Positions 1 through 8,152 of a stretch of 35,434 bases of DNA are shown here, piece after piece. The notes beneath the pieces were generated by a model. It saw nothing but the letters and a program-made list of their open reading frames with translations, was not told the DNA's origin and ran no database searches. The DNA lies in contig CAMDWA010000031.1 of assembly GCA_945877855.1 (NCBI GenBank), positions 1 through 35,434 on the forward strand, given 5' to 3'. How positions within the stretch are numbered: position 1 is the stretch's first letter; each line of letters opens with the position of its first letter. Both the position numbers and the translations under genes were made by a program. This DNA comes from Thermoflexus hugenholtzii JAD2. Its GTDB lineage: Bacteria > Chloroflexota > Anaerolineae > J036 > Brachytrichaceae.

Positions 1-81
1 CACTTCCCCTACTTCCTGCTCACCTACTGCTTTTGTGGTATTCTTTTCATTGCTAACGGGCGTTTGGTTTGTGTCTTTCAT
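1..81 (-). CDS. Partial hypothetical protein, N-terminus only
   Basis: A minus-strand ATG at 81 opens a frame with no stop that runs off the left edge of the window, giving 27 residues starting MKDTNQTPVSNEKN. An AAGGGG sequence just before the ATG could serve as a ribosome binding site. The visible residues are hydrophilic and rich in Asn, Thr, Glu and Lys, with no signal peptide. Nothing in so short a piece identifies a family, and the frame could be a chance opening. Confidence 0.35.
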   Translation of the reverse strand, partial: MKDTNQTPVSNEKNTTKAVGEQEVGEV

Positions 82-150
82 ACCCCTTACTTTACTTCCG
101 TTAGCTTTCTCCCTTTCTTTTTTTGACCTCTGAAACTGCCAAACTCCAGC

Positions 151-172
151 GCCCGTGAATAAATTCACGGGC
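151..172. repeat. Palindrome GCCCGTGAAT-AA-ATTCACGGGC
   Basis: Ten perfectly paired bases on each side of a two-base centre, followed by a GGCGAAGATATT stretch. The same pair of motifs (CCGTGAAT-TC-ATTCACGG followed by GGCGAAGGTATT) recurs at 8291-8330, so this is an interspersed repeat rather than a gene-specific operator. The rest of 82-258 is AT-rich non-coding sequence in which I see no gene. Confidence 0.6.
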
Positions 173-258
173 AGGCAATCGCAAATTGGCGAAGATATTG
201 AAAATTAATAATATATTAATCGTTAGTTGGGGCAAAATCCTTCGCAGACAAACTGATT

Positions 259-897
259 TTAGACCTCAATTATTCGCCAAGGGTGGCAATTGAGCACCCA
301 TGTGTCGCCAACCAAGGTCTCGGTGGCGCTGCCGGGTGAATAATTGCGATGTTGATGCCCATGTAAAAGAAACTTGGGGCGAAAACGCGTGATCAGCCAA
401 TTAAATGCCTTGAAACCGATGTGGGCGCGGTCAATACCATCTTGAATGCCATAAGGTGGCGCATGGGTCACCATTACATCAACCCCACGCCCGTTTTTTT
501 TATAGGGCAGCCACAAATGCCGCGCCAACCACAATGCCCGCCAAAACTGCTCATTTTGGCTATATTGATACGTCTCATGCGGGCGATAGCGCACACAACC
601 CTGTAAACCAGCCACCGTGATGTGTTTGCCATTCGACTCAGCCCGCACCCATTGTTTGTCTAAATCAAGCCAACCAGCGGCCTCATTTTTAATCACCCCA
701 TGTTGCCCAACCTCGTGCGTATCATGGTTGCCATGCACCAGCAAGGCCGGCACATTGAGCGTCGAGACGATAAATTCGAGATAGTAAATGGGTAGGTCCC
801 CACAACTAATCACTAGATCGACCTCGCCACAACGCCTTGTTAATGATGGGCTATAAATCCAATCGACAACTTCATCACTCACGGCTAAAATTTTCAT
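259..897 (-). CDS. Calcineurin-like metallophosphoesterase
   Basis: A single-domain cytoplasmic metal-dependent phosphoesterase of about 212 residues. The family blocks are in order: GDLP at residues 33-36, GNHD at 56-59, THAPP near 144 and the C-terminal HGHQH near 180, which supply most of the two-metal ligands. The first motif reads VSDEV (6-10) instead of the usual D-x-H, so one canonical metal-ligand histidine is absent. I chose the ATG at 897 because MKILAVSDE is the normal start of this kind of protein; a GTG at 915 would add six residues. Neither has a clear Shine-Dalgarno. Its substrate cannot be told. It stands alone, flanked by repeats at 151-195 and 962-1074. Confidence 0.85.
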   Translation of the reverse strand: MKILAVSDEVVDWIYSPSLTRRCGEVDLVISCGDLPIYYLEFIVSTLNVPALLVHGNHDTHEVGQHGVIKNEAAGWLDLDKQWVRAESNGKHITVAGLQGCVRYRPHETYQYSQNEQFWRALWLARHLWLPYKKNGRGVDVMVTHAPPYGIQDGIDRAHIGFKAFNWLITRFRPKFLLHGHQHRNYSPGSATETLVGDTWVLNCHPWRIIEV

Positions 898-961
898 AGG
901 GGCGGGCAATTTCACTTTGCGTAATAGACAAACAAATTAAACGTGGCATCTTTATAAATAC

Positions 962-1074
962 CGCAGCCATTAGAAATGGCGCGCTGGGCACACAAAGACC
1001 GCCTTCGCGGTCTAAATTCTTAGCCTGCGAAGGCAGGCTTCGTATGCCCAGCGCGGGGTTTTAATCTCCGCGCT
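962..1074. repeat. Multi-arm inverted-repeat element
   Basis: An outer pair, GCGCTGGGCA at 981-990 and TGCCCAGCGC at 1045-1054, encloses two small hairpins: AGACCGC/GCGGTCT (996-1013, loop CTTC) and GCCTGC/GCAGGC (1023-1038, loop GAAG). An alternative GCGCGG/CCGCGC pairing lies at 1051-1073. The leading CAGCCATTAGAAATGG recurs with one change at 8183-8198. It sits between the aldo/keto reductase and the metallophosphoesterase, both on the minus strand, so it could affect read-through. It has no evident open reading frame. Confidence 0.6.
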
Positions 1075-1105
1075 AGGCTGATGTCTATAAGATCGGCAGC
1101 GGTGA

Positions 1106-2098
1106 CTATGATTGCAAAATCGTCTCAACCGCTTGCAACTCGGTTTCTGAAAATAGCAAACGATCTAAAGCGCCCACGGCATCATTGACCTGTGATATTT
1201 TGCTGGCTCCGATTAACACCGAAGTCATGATGGGATGACGCAAAATCCACGCCAACGCCATCTGCGCCAAAGTTTGCCCACGGGCGTGCGCCATATCGTT
1301 AAGTCGGCGCACTTTTGCCATTTTGTCATCGGTAATGGCGGTGGGCTTTAGAAAGCCATGCGATTTGTTGGCACGTGAGTCGCTAGGAATGCCGCCGAGA
1401 TAGCGGTCGGTGAGCAACCCTTGGGCGAGGGGCGAAAATGCAATACAGCCTACCCCCTCATCGGTCAAAGCCCCAAGCAAACCATTTTCGACCCAACGCT
1501 CAAACATATGATATTTGGGCTGGTGAATGAGGCAGGGTGTGCCTAATTTGCGCAAAATTTGGGCGGCTTGACGGGCCTGATCGGCTGGGTAATTTGAAAT
1601 GCCAGCATAAAGTGCCCGTCCGCTGCGCACGATGTAATCGAGCGCCCCCATCGTCTCTTCGAGTGGGGTATCGGGGTCGGGCCGATGGTGATAAAAAATA
1701 TCGACATAATCAAGCCCCATACGCTTTAGGCTTTGGTCAACGCTGGCAACCAAATATTTGCGCGAACCCCAATCGCCATATGGGCCGGGCCACATGCCAT
1801 AACCGGCTTTGCTCGAAATAATCAGTTCGTCGCGGTGCGGCAATAAATCGGTGCGCAACATGCGCCCAAAATTTTCTTCGGCAGAGCCGGGCGGTGGGCC
1901 ATAGTTATTTGCAAGATCAAAATGGGTGATGCCTAAATCGAAGGCATGGAGCACAATGGCACGAGCATTTTCATATACATCGACTCCGCCAAAATTGTGC
2001 CACAAGCCGAGTGAAACGGCGGGCAATTTAACCCCGCTGTTGCCACAACGGTTATAGCGCATGGTTTGGTAACGGGTTTCTGAGGGTGAATAGGTCAT
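1106..2098 (-). CDS. Aldo/keto reductase, YghZ-like
   Basis: A 330-residue NADPH-dependent aldo/keto reductase, a cytoplasmic TIM barrel. The catalytic tetrad is visible: Asp and Tyr in THFDLANNYGP, Lys in SSKAGYG, and His in DIFYHHRPD. The cofactor-binding end is IGASKISQVNDAV. The N-terminal RYNRCGNSGVKLPAVSLGLWHNFG and the GMWPGPYGDWGSRKYL segment are typical of the YghZ/Gpr branch, whose E. coli member reduces L-glyceraldehyde 3-phosphate; this substrate is inference only. The start at 2098 gives a normal family length. A hairpin at 2128-2186 separates it from the DHFR-like gene upstream, so it is probably transcribed on its own. Confidence 0.9.
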   Translation of the reverse strand: MTYSPSETRYQTMRYNRCGNSGVKLPAVSLGLWHNFGGVDVYENARAIVLHAFDLGITHFDLANNYGPPPGSAEENFGRMLRTDLLPHRDELIISSKAGYGMWPGPYGDWGSRKYLVASVDQSLKRMGLDYVDIFYHHRPDPDTPLEETMGALDYIVRSGRALYAGISNYPADQARQAAQILRKLGTPCLIHQPKYHMFERWVENGLLGALTDEGVGCIAFSPLAQGLLTDRYLGGIPSDSRANKSHGFLKPTAITDDKMAKVRRLNDMAHARGQTLAQMALAWILRHPIMTSVLIGASKISQVNDAVGALDRLLFSETELQAVETILQS

Positions 2099-2127
2099 AA
2101 TTGAGATGGCGTAAAGAAATCAGGTTT

Positions 2128-2186
2128 CTGAGGTGAAGATACCGCCTAAAGCGCTTGAAGCGCTTTAGGCGGTATCTTCACCTCAG
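2128..2186. repeat. Perfect 28-bp hairpin overlapping the DHFR-like gene end
   Basis: Arms 2128-2155 and 2159-2186 are exact reverse complements around the three-base loop TGA. The right arm and part of the left arm encode the last residues (about KIPPKALQAL) and stop codon of the reductase gene. On the minus strand only a weak T-rich stretch follows, so it resembles but does not fully meet a Rho-independent terminator. It could also be a mobile palindrome that landed at the gene end and replaced its C-terminus. Confidence 0.75.
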
Positions 2187-2724
2187 AGGCCACAACAGCA
2201 TATTTTATTTGCACAAAACCAAAATCGTAACGATGGCTTGAAATTGAGCGTAGATGCACATCGGCGGCAACGGGGCCAAACAAGGGCTTGCCTTCACCCA
2301 AAATCACAGGGATGAGCGTGATCGTGATGTCATTAATTAACCCAGCCCGCAAAAAGCTTTGAATGGTAAGCCCCCCATCAACATAGGCATGGGTTGCACC
2401 TTCAACAGACAAGCGTTGTAACAACGCTGCAGGCGATTCTGACGAAGCCGTGACTGTCTTTGGCACATACGCTGGAATGGCATAGGGCTTGCTGCTCAAT
2501 ACAATCAAACGTTTGTCGCCATAATGCCAGCCGCCAAAGCTCAAGACCAATTCAAAGGTGTTGCGCCCCATAATGATGACATCGACAGTTGACATAAATG
2601 CAGCATACCCGCAATCTTCGCCAGGTGGGGCCATTTCGTTGGCGGCATTTAACCAATCAATTGCGCCGTCGTTTCGGGCGATATAGCCATCGAGGCTGGT
2701 GGCGATAAAAACAGAGGTTTTCAT
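2146..2724 (-). CDS. Dihydrofolate reductase family protein (RibD C-terminal type)
   Basis: A 192-residue protein of the DHFR/RibD-C superfamily. The start MKTSVFIATSLDGYIARNDGAIDWL, then DVIIMGRNTFE, RLIVLSSKPY, the glycine-containing HAYVDGGLTIQSFLRAGLIND and the TLIPVILGEGKPLF segment are all characteristic of the small YwjB/YyaP-type reductases, which bind NADPH. Their physiological substrate is generally unknown and folate reduction should not be assumed. The C-terminal residues are encoded by one arm of a perfect hairpin. Upstream, a heptamer repeat tract (2735-2801) separates it from glpD. Confidence 0.88.
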   Translation of the reverse strand: MKTSVFIATSLDGYIARNDGAIDWLNAANEMAPPGEDCGYAAFMSTVDVIIMGRNTFELVLSFGGWHYGDKRLIVLSSKPYAIPAYVPKTVTASSESPAALLQRLSVEGATHAYVDGGLTIQSFLRAGLINDITITLIPVILGEGKPLFGPVAADVHLRSISSHRYDFGFVQIKYAVVASEVKIPPKALQAL

Positions 2725-2734
2725 AGAGGGGGAG

Positions 2735-2801
2735 TCGTCAGTAATCAGTCGTCAGTAGTCAGATTAGAAGGTCATCTGACGACTGACGACTGATTACTGT
2801 C
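2735..2801. repeat. Heptamer repeats in inverted pair (nnnTCAG type)
   Basis: Four 7-bp units at 2735-2762 (TCGTCAG, TAATCAG, TCGTCAG, TAGTCAG) face four complementary units at 2774-2801 (ATCTGAC, GACTGAC, GACTGAT, TACTGTC). The two arms can pair over about 25 bases with one mismatch. The right arm reaches into the end of glpD, covering its TAA stop at 2794-2796 and last codons. Confidence 0.8.
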
Positions 2802-4455
2802 TACTAACGACGGCATAACCCGCCACTTGGGCGGCAGTTTCTGAGATCGACCAACCCAATTCACCGGCCATCACTTGAGCGATGGCTGGCGATGGCTTAA
2901 TCCCGCGTGACCAATCTTCAAAATTGAGGTGTAGCCGCCGCGTGATCATGTCATCGAGTTGCATCGCCATTTCATAACGACATGCATAAACCACCTCGGC
3001 CATGATATAAGGTAAATCTGGCACAATCGGTTGCGCCAATGCCACATCTTCGGCACATAATGTCAATAATTTATGGGCTTCGCTGCCATATTGTTTTAGG
3101 CGTTTCACTACATCGGCGTTCCAACCATAAGGCTGGGCCGCAGCATCGACCGCAGCATTTGCAGCTTGCGCCCCTACCGCCCCATCTAACGGCATATTTT
3201 GGGTGGGGTGCGTAATGGTCTTGCCATTGCGTTTTGCAACATGGTCAAGGGTGTCTTCGGCCATACGCCGATAGGTGGTTAATTTCCCTCCCACAATCGT
3301 CACCATGCCGCCCGGCCCATCCATCACCACATGTGTGCGCGATAATTTTGAGGTGTCGCCGTTGCCGCCATTGGCAGGGCTGATAAGCGGGCGATACCCC
3401 GCCCAACTGCTAATAATATCGTCGCGGGTCAGGCGGGTGCGCATATAAAGATTGGTGGTGCGCAGCAAATAATCGATATCGTCATCGTTGGCGAGGGGCT
3501 GATCAATATCGCCGCCTTTGGTGTCAGTCGTGCCGATGGTGACGCGGGTATTCCAAGGAACCATAAATAACAAGCGTCCATCAGGTGTTTCGGGCAATAC
3601 GACCGCATATTCATCCAGTTTTACGGCCTCGCGCGGCACGGTTAAATGCACGCCTTTGGCTGGTTTGATGCTAATTTTTGAGGTACCCGCCATCGATTCG
3701 ATGCGCCCAGCAAACACACCCGCTGCGTTAATGACTGTGCCAACCGGAATACGATATTCGTCGTTATTAATCGTGTCGCGCACCAGCGCGGCTTTAATCC
3801 CCCCATTTTCAGCTTGCTCAAACCCAATTAGCTCGGCATAATTGGCCAACAGCGCCCCATGTTGGGCGGCGGTGCGCAACACCGTCATGGTAAGAAGGGT
3901 GTCGTCAGTTTGCCCATCATAATAAATAAACGAGCTGTTTAACCCTTCGGTTTTAAGGCATGGGGCCAAAGTCAGTGCGTTTTTAGTGCTAATTCGCCGA
4001 TGCATCTTAATACCCAAACGCCCCGACATCACATCGTAAAGCGCTAAACCGGCTTGCATGATCCAACTTAAGCCAATGCCGCCCGGCGGCACAAAAGGCA
4101 CATCCATTGGGCGTTTATTTTCTTTATACAAAGGCAACACAAACCCCAACGGCTTGACCAAATGTGGCGCATTGCGAATCATGCGGCCTCGTTCAATCAG
4201 GCCTTCGTAAACCAGTGCAAAATCAAAATGGGCCAAATAACGAATACCACCGTGTGCCAATTTGGTGCTTTTGCTGCTGGTTCCGCTACAAAAATCGGCT
4301 TTTTCGATCAGGCCAGCGCGGTAGCCGCGTGCCGTTGCCTCAAGCACCACCCCGCTGCCGGTGATGCCACCACCGACCACCAAAACTTCAAGGCCATCTT
4401 GCGCCATTTGGCGCAATGCAATTTTGCGTTCGTGCTGAGAAAGGGGGGTGTTCAT
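2794..4455 (-). CDS. glpD: Glycerol-3-phosphate dehydrogenase
   Basis: The FAD-dependent enzyme oxidises sn-glycerol 3-phosphate to dihydroxyacetone phosphate and passes electrons to membrane quinones or another acceptor. It has 553 residues, a normal length. The FAD-binding fold opens with VLVVGGGITGSGV, followed by the family signature around GTSSKSTKLAHGGIRYL. The substrate domain has TIGTTDTKGG, the second FAD segment GPGGMVTIVGGKLTTYRRMAED, and a C-terminal DAO-C helical domain. I place the start at 4455, not at 4500, because this ATG overlaps the TGA of the upstream gene in ATGA, indicating translational coupling. It is the last gene of a group with the membrane phosphatase-superfamily gene and the M16-like gene. 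Its last codons lie in a heptamer repeat. Confidence 0.93.
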   Translation of the reverse strand: MNTPLSQHERKIALRQMAQDGLEVLVVGGGITGSGVVLEATARGYRAGLIEKADFCSGTSSKSTKLAHGGIRYLAHFDFALVYEGLIERGRMIRNAPHLVKPLGFVLPLYKENKRPMDVPFVPPGGIGLSWIMQAGLALYDVMSGRLGIKMHRRISTKNALTLAPCLKTEGLNSSFIYYDGQTDDTLLTMTVLRTAAQHGALLANYAELIGFEQAENGGIKAALVRDTINNDEYRIPVGTVINAAGVFAGRIESMAGTSKISIKPAKGVHLTVPREAVKLDEYAVVLPETPDGRLLFMVPWNTRVTIGTTDTKGGDIDQPLANDDDIDYLLRTTNLYMRTRLTRDDIISSWAGYRPLISPANGGNGDTSKLSRTHVVMDGPGGMVTIVGGKLTTYRRMAEDTLDHVAKRNGKTITHPTQNMPLDGAVGAQAANAAVDAAAQPYGWNADVVKRLKQYGSEAHKLLTLCAEDVALAQPIVPDLPYIMAEVVYACRYEMAMQLDDMITRRLHLNFEDWSRGIKPSPAIAQVMAGELGWSISETAAQVAGYAVVSRQ

Positions 4456-6134
4456 AATTTTTTTCCAACTAAAGCATACATCAATAATGAAAATATGCAA
4501 AGCGCCAATGGAATAGGCACATTAAAACCAATAATAGGTTGTGAAAGCGAAGCGATTTGGGTGAGCGCAACCAAGGCCAGTGTAAAAACACCACTGTCGG
4601 GCAAAAATTGGGTAAAGGTATAGTCCCATTGCCACACAAACCACATCACCCCTAGTGCTTGTGTAAATACAATCAAGGCCAAGGTCGATAAAACATCGGT
4701 AACGGCATATAGGGCTTGTGGCGCATTACGCCCAGCAAGTAAGGTCATGATTAGCCCAACCAAAAGAACAATACTGATATTATCCCGCCCTACGCTTGCA
4801 AGAAATGGAAATGGATTCGCATCAAGAAACATACTGAACGAAAAACGATCTTGCCGCCCATAAAAAAACAGCGCCGCCCATCCCCCGGCATAAAGCACCG
4901 CGCCCAAAAATGGCAACCAAATACGTTGGCTAATTAACAACCCCAAAAAACCAATAATACATAGCACCGTCCCTCCCAATAACGGTAAACGCAATAATTT
5001 ATCGCTGCGCAATTGGGCATCTAATGCCGTTTGATGGCGTGTATTGAGCGCGGTTTCAAAATTTTGTAATGGGCGGGCATCGGTGCTGGCGCGTAATTGT
5101 GGGCGCTGGCTTTGGTAAAACTCGGCGGCAAAACGTGGCTGACGAATGACGGCGGCCCAATTTTCGTAAAAAGTGGTGAGTTGGGCGGCTGAATGATCAG
5201 CGGTTTCGATCAGGCTACGTCCCGACAATTGTAAGGCAGGCAAAATGGGGATGCTTTGGGCGTGCATTGGGATGGGCACGCCGAGTAAGATGGCTAAAGT
5301 AGGTGCGACGGCGTTTGCCTTCACTGCCGCCCGCACCGAGCGAATGCCAGCGCCTGCCATGACCAACGGAACCCGCGCTGCCGCCAATTCTTCGGCTTCG
5401 CTTAACCCAAAGCGCAGCCCTGAACCGACACTGTTACTCACAACCCCGCGATCGGCGACCACAATGAGGGTGTTTTTGTTTAAATCGATGGCGCTCATCA
5501 GCCGTGCCAAATTTGCATCTAGGCTAAGACGTTGGGCATTTGCGCCAGCGCTGGTCGATGACTCGTTTAGGGTTAGCTCGATCCCAACAAAATTAGGCTT
5601 AATGGCCGGGTCATTGAGAATATTAATCCCCGCTTGCACCGCCTGTTCGTCATTATCGGCATACTCAAGGCTGACGGTGCTGCCAAATAAGGTGTCCCAT
5701 ACCTCACTGCCAACGATAGATGAAAATTTTTCGCGGGTATGCAATTCTAAAAAGATTGTGTCTGCGCCCACTTGGTCGCGTAACCCTTGGTTAGCACTAA
5801 TGCCATGCGTTTCGACATTGGCCCCACTAAACAGGGTCATTAACAATGGCAAACGCAATAAAGGCGGGTCGAGTTCCAAGGTGATATCGGCCCCATTTTC
5901 GCGCAATTTATTTAGCGTTGGCAAACTGCGCGAAACATCGGCGCGTAAGCCGCGCACGAGCACCATCACCACGCGCGGCGTTAGCGCCGGTTCAGGGGCA
6001 TCTTGGGGTAAAGGGGCGAGATATGGGCTGGTGTAATTGACATAACTGTCCCATAACTTTGTACGCGCCACATCGGCCAACGTGGCAAGCACCGTTAGCA
6101 CAATAACGAGGGCGAGGCCGATGAGCGGGCGCAT
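4452..6134 (-). CDS. Membrane protein of the alkaline phosphatase/phosphodiesterase superfamily
   Basis: A 560-residue membrane protein. An N-terminal hydrophobic helix (about 3-20) is followed by an extracytoplasmic domain of the alkaline phosphatase/sulfatase/phosphodiesterase type: VVMVLVRGLRADVSRSLPTL at about 54-73 resembles the first metal-site strand, LLRLPLLMTLFSGANVETHGI carries the usual nucleophile-region T/S, and LIVVADRGVV corresponds to the later metal site. The Asp of the usual D-G-x-R motif is replaced by a VRGLRAD arrangement, so the metal centre may be altered. The C-terminal third (about 375-560) has five or six transmembrane helices. The substrate is unknown. It starts 7 bases after the M16-like gene stop and overlaps glpD by 4 bases. 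Confidence 0.75.
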   Translation of the reverse strand: MRPLIGLALVIVLTVLATLADVARTKLWDSYVNYTSPYLAPLPQDAPEPALTPRVVMVLVRGLRADVSRSLPTLNKLRENGADITLELDPPLLRLPLLMTLFSGANVETHGISANQGLRDQVGADTIFLELHTREKFSSIVGSEVWDTLFGSTVSLEYADNDEQAVQAGINILNDPAIKPNFVGIELTLNESSTSAGANAQRLSLDANLARLMSAIDLNKNTLIVVADRGVVSNSVGSGLRFGLSEAEELAAARVPLVMAGAGIRSVRAAVKANAVAPTLAILLGVPIPMHAQSIPILPALQLSGRSLIETADHSAAQLTTFYENWAAVIRQPRFAAEFYQSQRPQLRASTDARPLQNFETALNTRHQTALDAQLRSDKLLRLPLLGGTVLCIIGFLGLLISQRIWLPFLGAVLYAGGWAALFFYGRQDRFSFSMFLDANPFPFLASVGRDNISIVLLVGLIMTLLAGRNAPQALYAVTDVLSTLALIVFTQALGVMWFVWQWDYTFTQFLPDSGVFTLALVALTQIASLSQPIIGFNVPIPLALCIFSLLMYALVGKKL

Positions 6135-6141
6135 TTAGTCT

Positions 6142-7431
6142 TTATGCCCCAGCCGAAACCACCACAAAATTGTCGGCATCTAGCCAAGTTTGAGCCACGC
6201 GCTGAATGTCGGCCAACGTAATGGCATTGACCTTATCGGCATAAGTGAGTAAATAATCTAACCCCAAGTGATAACGCACTTGGCTGATGATTTGCCCAGC
6301 CATGCCTTCGTTTGTCTCTAAGCCAAGTGGTAACGAGCCAGTAAAGTAAAGTTTGTTGTCTTCTAACTCAATCGGCTTTACTTTGTGGGTTTGAATACGT
6401 TTGACCTCAGCCCGCGAAATTTCGAGCACACGATCGACTGTGTTTGGGTTGGTGCCAGCATAACAATTCCATGACCCCGGGCCGGGGCCACCATCGAAGC
6501 CACTGCCGATGTAATAGACCAAGCCTTCTTCTTTACGCACGCTTTCGCCCATACGCCCATACATGCCAAATTGCCCCAAAATGCTATTCATCAAGGCGCA
6601 GGCCATCCAATCGGGGTGGCTACGTGGCAAGCTAGGGTAGCCCCAAATCATATTTGATTGGCTTTTGCCGGGCATCTGAATATGTTCACGCACAATGCCG
6701 CTGGGTTTAGGGGCGGGCGGCATGTCGATACGGGCTGGGCGAATGGCGGCCCAATCGCCAAAAGATTCTGCAACACGTCGCCGCGCTTCATCCGCTTTTA
6801 CGGCCCCTACCACCACAATCACCATATCTTGAGGTGAATAATAACGACGATGAAAATTGACGACATCGTCACGTGTAATCGTCTTGGCAGTTTCAAAGGT
6901 GCCATCGGCTGGGGAATGATAAGGATGACCTTCTGGATAGCACAACTTGCCAAAAGCCATGCTTGCCATTGCACGTGTATTATTATTGCGTTCCTCTAAT
7001 CCAGTCAACCATTCGGCACGCTCTTTTTCTAGCTCATCTTCTGGAAAAATTGGGTTGCGTAGTTGATCACTCAAGTGATCGAGCATCAGGGGCAAATCTT
7101 CGGCCAAGCTTTTGGCAAAAATCGAGGTGGTATGCATGGCCGATGAAATGCCCGTTGTCGCGCCAATACTCTCGGTCTGCTCAAAAATCTGCTCATAACT
7201 ACGGTTTAGCGTCCCACGCGATAAACAATCTGCAACAAAACCAGCCAACCCAGCTTTATCGGGCGTTTCATCGCGGGCACCCACATTAAAATAACCGCTC
7301 ACCACGACGGCGGGGCTAGCAAAATTTTCATAAGCCAATACCCGTATACCATTTTTAAGCCGAAAATCGGCGATATTGGCTGCGCATGGCACACTTATAT
7401 TTGTTTTTTGTTTTTTAGATTGGGTTGGCAT
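6142..7431 (-). CDS. M16 family peptidase-like protein lacking the zinc motif
   Basis: A 429-residue protein with the two-lobed insulinase/processing-protease fold. The N-lobe shows LKNGIRVLAYENFASPAVVV and GARDETPDKAGLAGF; the C-lobe starts near FHRRYYSPQDMVIVVVGAV and ends with TLADIQRVAQTWLDADNFVVV. Where active members carry HxxEH within GLAHFLEHMLFKGT, this one reads GLAGFVADCLSRGT (61-74), so all three zinc/catalytic residues are gone. The SVRKEEGLVYYIGS segment keeps the Arg and Tyr of the partner subunit in two-chain M16 proteases. It is therefore likely a non-catalytic subunit, but no active partner is in the window. No signal peptide is visible. First gene of the group leading to glpD. 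Confidence 0.85.
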   Translation of the reverse strand: MPTQSKKQKTNISVPCAANIADFRLKNGIRVLAYENFASPAVVVSGYFNVGARDETPDKAGLAGFVADCLSRGTLNRSYEQIFEQTESIGATTGISSAMHTTSIFAKSLAEDLPLMLDHLSDQLRNPIFPEDELEKERAEWLTGLEERNNNTRAMASMAFGKLCYPEGHPYHSPADGTFETAKTITRDDVVNFHRRYYSPQDMVIVVVGAVKADEARRRVAESFGDWAAIRPARIDMPPAPKPSGIVREHIQMPGKSQSNMIWGYPSLPRSHPDWMACALMNSILGQFGMYGRMGESVRKEEGLVYYIGSGFDGGPGPGSWNCYAGTNPNTVDRVLEISRAEVKRIQTHKVKPIELEDNKLYFTGSLPLGLETNEGMAGQIISQVRYHLGLDYLLTYADKVNAITLADIQRVAQTWLDADNFVVVSAGA

Positions 7432-7480
7432 ATTATTTTAGTGTCTTCTCAATAAATAGTAAAAATTAAAACAAATTTTC

Positions 7481-7553
7481 GCCGAACTCATTATCACTTC
7501 GTGTTTAGAGTGGGCTTTGCCCACTCTAAACACGAAGTGATAATGAGTTCGGC
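7481..7553. repeat. Perfect 35-bp hairpin, copy 1 of a three-member family
   Basis: Arms 7481-7515 and 7519-7553 are exact reverse complements with loop TTT. The stem base GCCGAACTCAYTAT and the flank TAAAACAAATTTTC match the copies at 12628-12702 and 14757-14829, while the inner part of the stem is different in each. It lies between the GNAT gene and the M16-like gene, both on the minus strand, and could stop or attenuate transcription between them. Confidence 0.9.
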
Positions 7554-7604
7554 ATTACGTCTTTTGGAGATGCCTCTAATTATCGAGAAGTTATCAAATA
7601 GGCA

Positions 7605-8147
7605 TTAAAAATAATCAAGTTGATAAATATCTAAATGTTGCATTTGTTGCCACATTGGCACATATTCCAGCATTGAACCAGACAAACGAAAGCCTAATTT
7701 TTGCAAAACACGCGCCGATGCAATATTATCGGGTGTGGTACGGGCAGTCACTTGCTGCAAACGGGCTTTCTTAAAGGCAAAGTCTAGCACGGTTCGTATG
7801 GCTTCGGTTGCCAAACCTTGGCCCCAATAAGCTTTAGACAACGTATAACCGATTTCGGCTTGTTGGGCATAGGCTGAAATATGATGAAAACCACACGTGC
7901 CGATTAGTTTTTGGGTCTCTGTTAACACAATACCCCATGTTGGCATACGCCCATAATCATAATCGCGCACATATTCGGCCAAATGGGTTTGCGCCTGTTG
8001 CAACGAGCGGTGTGTTTCCCACAATGTATAGCGTGTCACATCGGGGTCTGAACCATACTCAAAAAAATCATCCACGTCTGACATCACGAGTTTGCGCAAT
8101 GTTAGACGGGTTGTGTAAAGGGTGGGCAAAGTTGCAATTACATTCAC
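7605..8147 (-). CDS. GNAT family N-acetyltransferase, RimJ/RimL type
   Basis: A 180-residue cytoplasmic acetyltransferase that transfers acetyl from acetyl-CoA to an amine. It begins with the family's TLYTTRLTLRKLVMSDVDDFFEYGSDPDVTRY, continues with WGIVLTETQKLIGTCGFH, IGYTLSKAYWGQGLATEAIRTVLDFAF (the acetyl-CoA pyrophosphate-binding loop, Q/RxxGxG/A as WGQGLA), and ends with NIASARVLQKLGFRLSG. This is the arrangement of RimJ/RimL-like enzymes that act on ribosomal protein N-termini or small molecules; the substrate cannot be deduced. It is divergent from the VanW gene and separated from the M16-like gene by a large hairpin. Confidence 0.9.
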   Translation of the reverse strand: MNVIATLPTLYTTRLTLRKLVMSDVDDFFEYGSDPDVTRYTLWETHRSLQQAQTHLAEYVRDYDYGRMPTWGIVLTETQKLIGTCGFHHISAYAQQAEIGYTLSKAYWGQGLATEAIRTVLDFAFKKARLQQVTARTTPDNIASARVLQKLGFRLSGSMLEYVPMWQQMQHLDIYQLDYF

Positions 8148-8152
8148 CGTAG

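Noticed and set aside
5245..6036. 263-residue plus-strand ORF
   Set aside because: It is antisense to the alkaline-phosphatase-superfamily gene, is rich in Ser/Arg/Thr and shows no family motif.
7481..7553. Ordinary Rho-independent terminator
   Set aside because: The stem is far longer than usual, there is no T-run directly after it on either strand, and the same conserved base recurs at two other sites with different tips.
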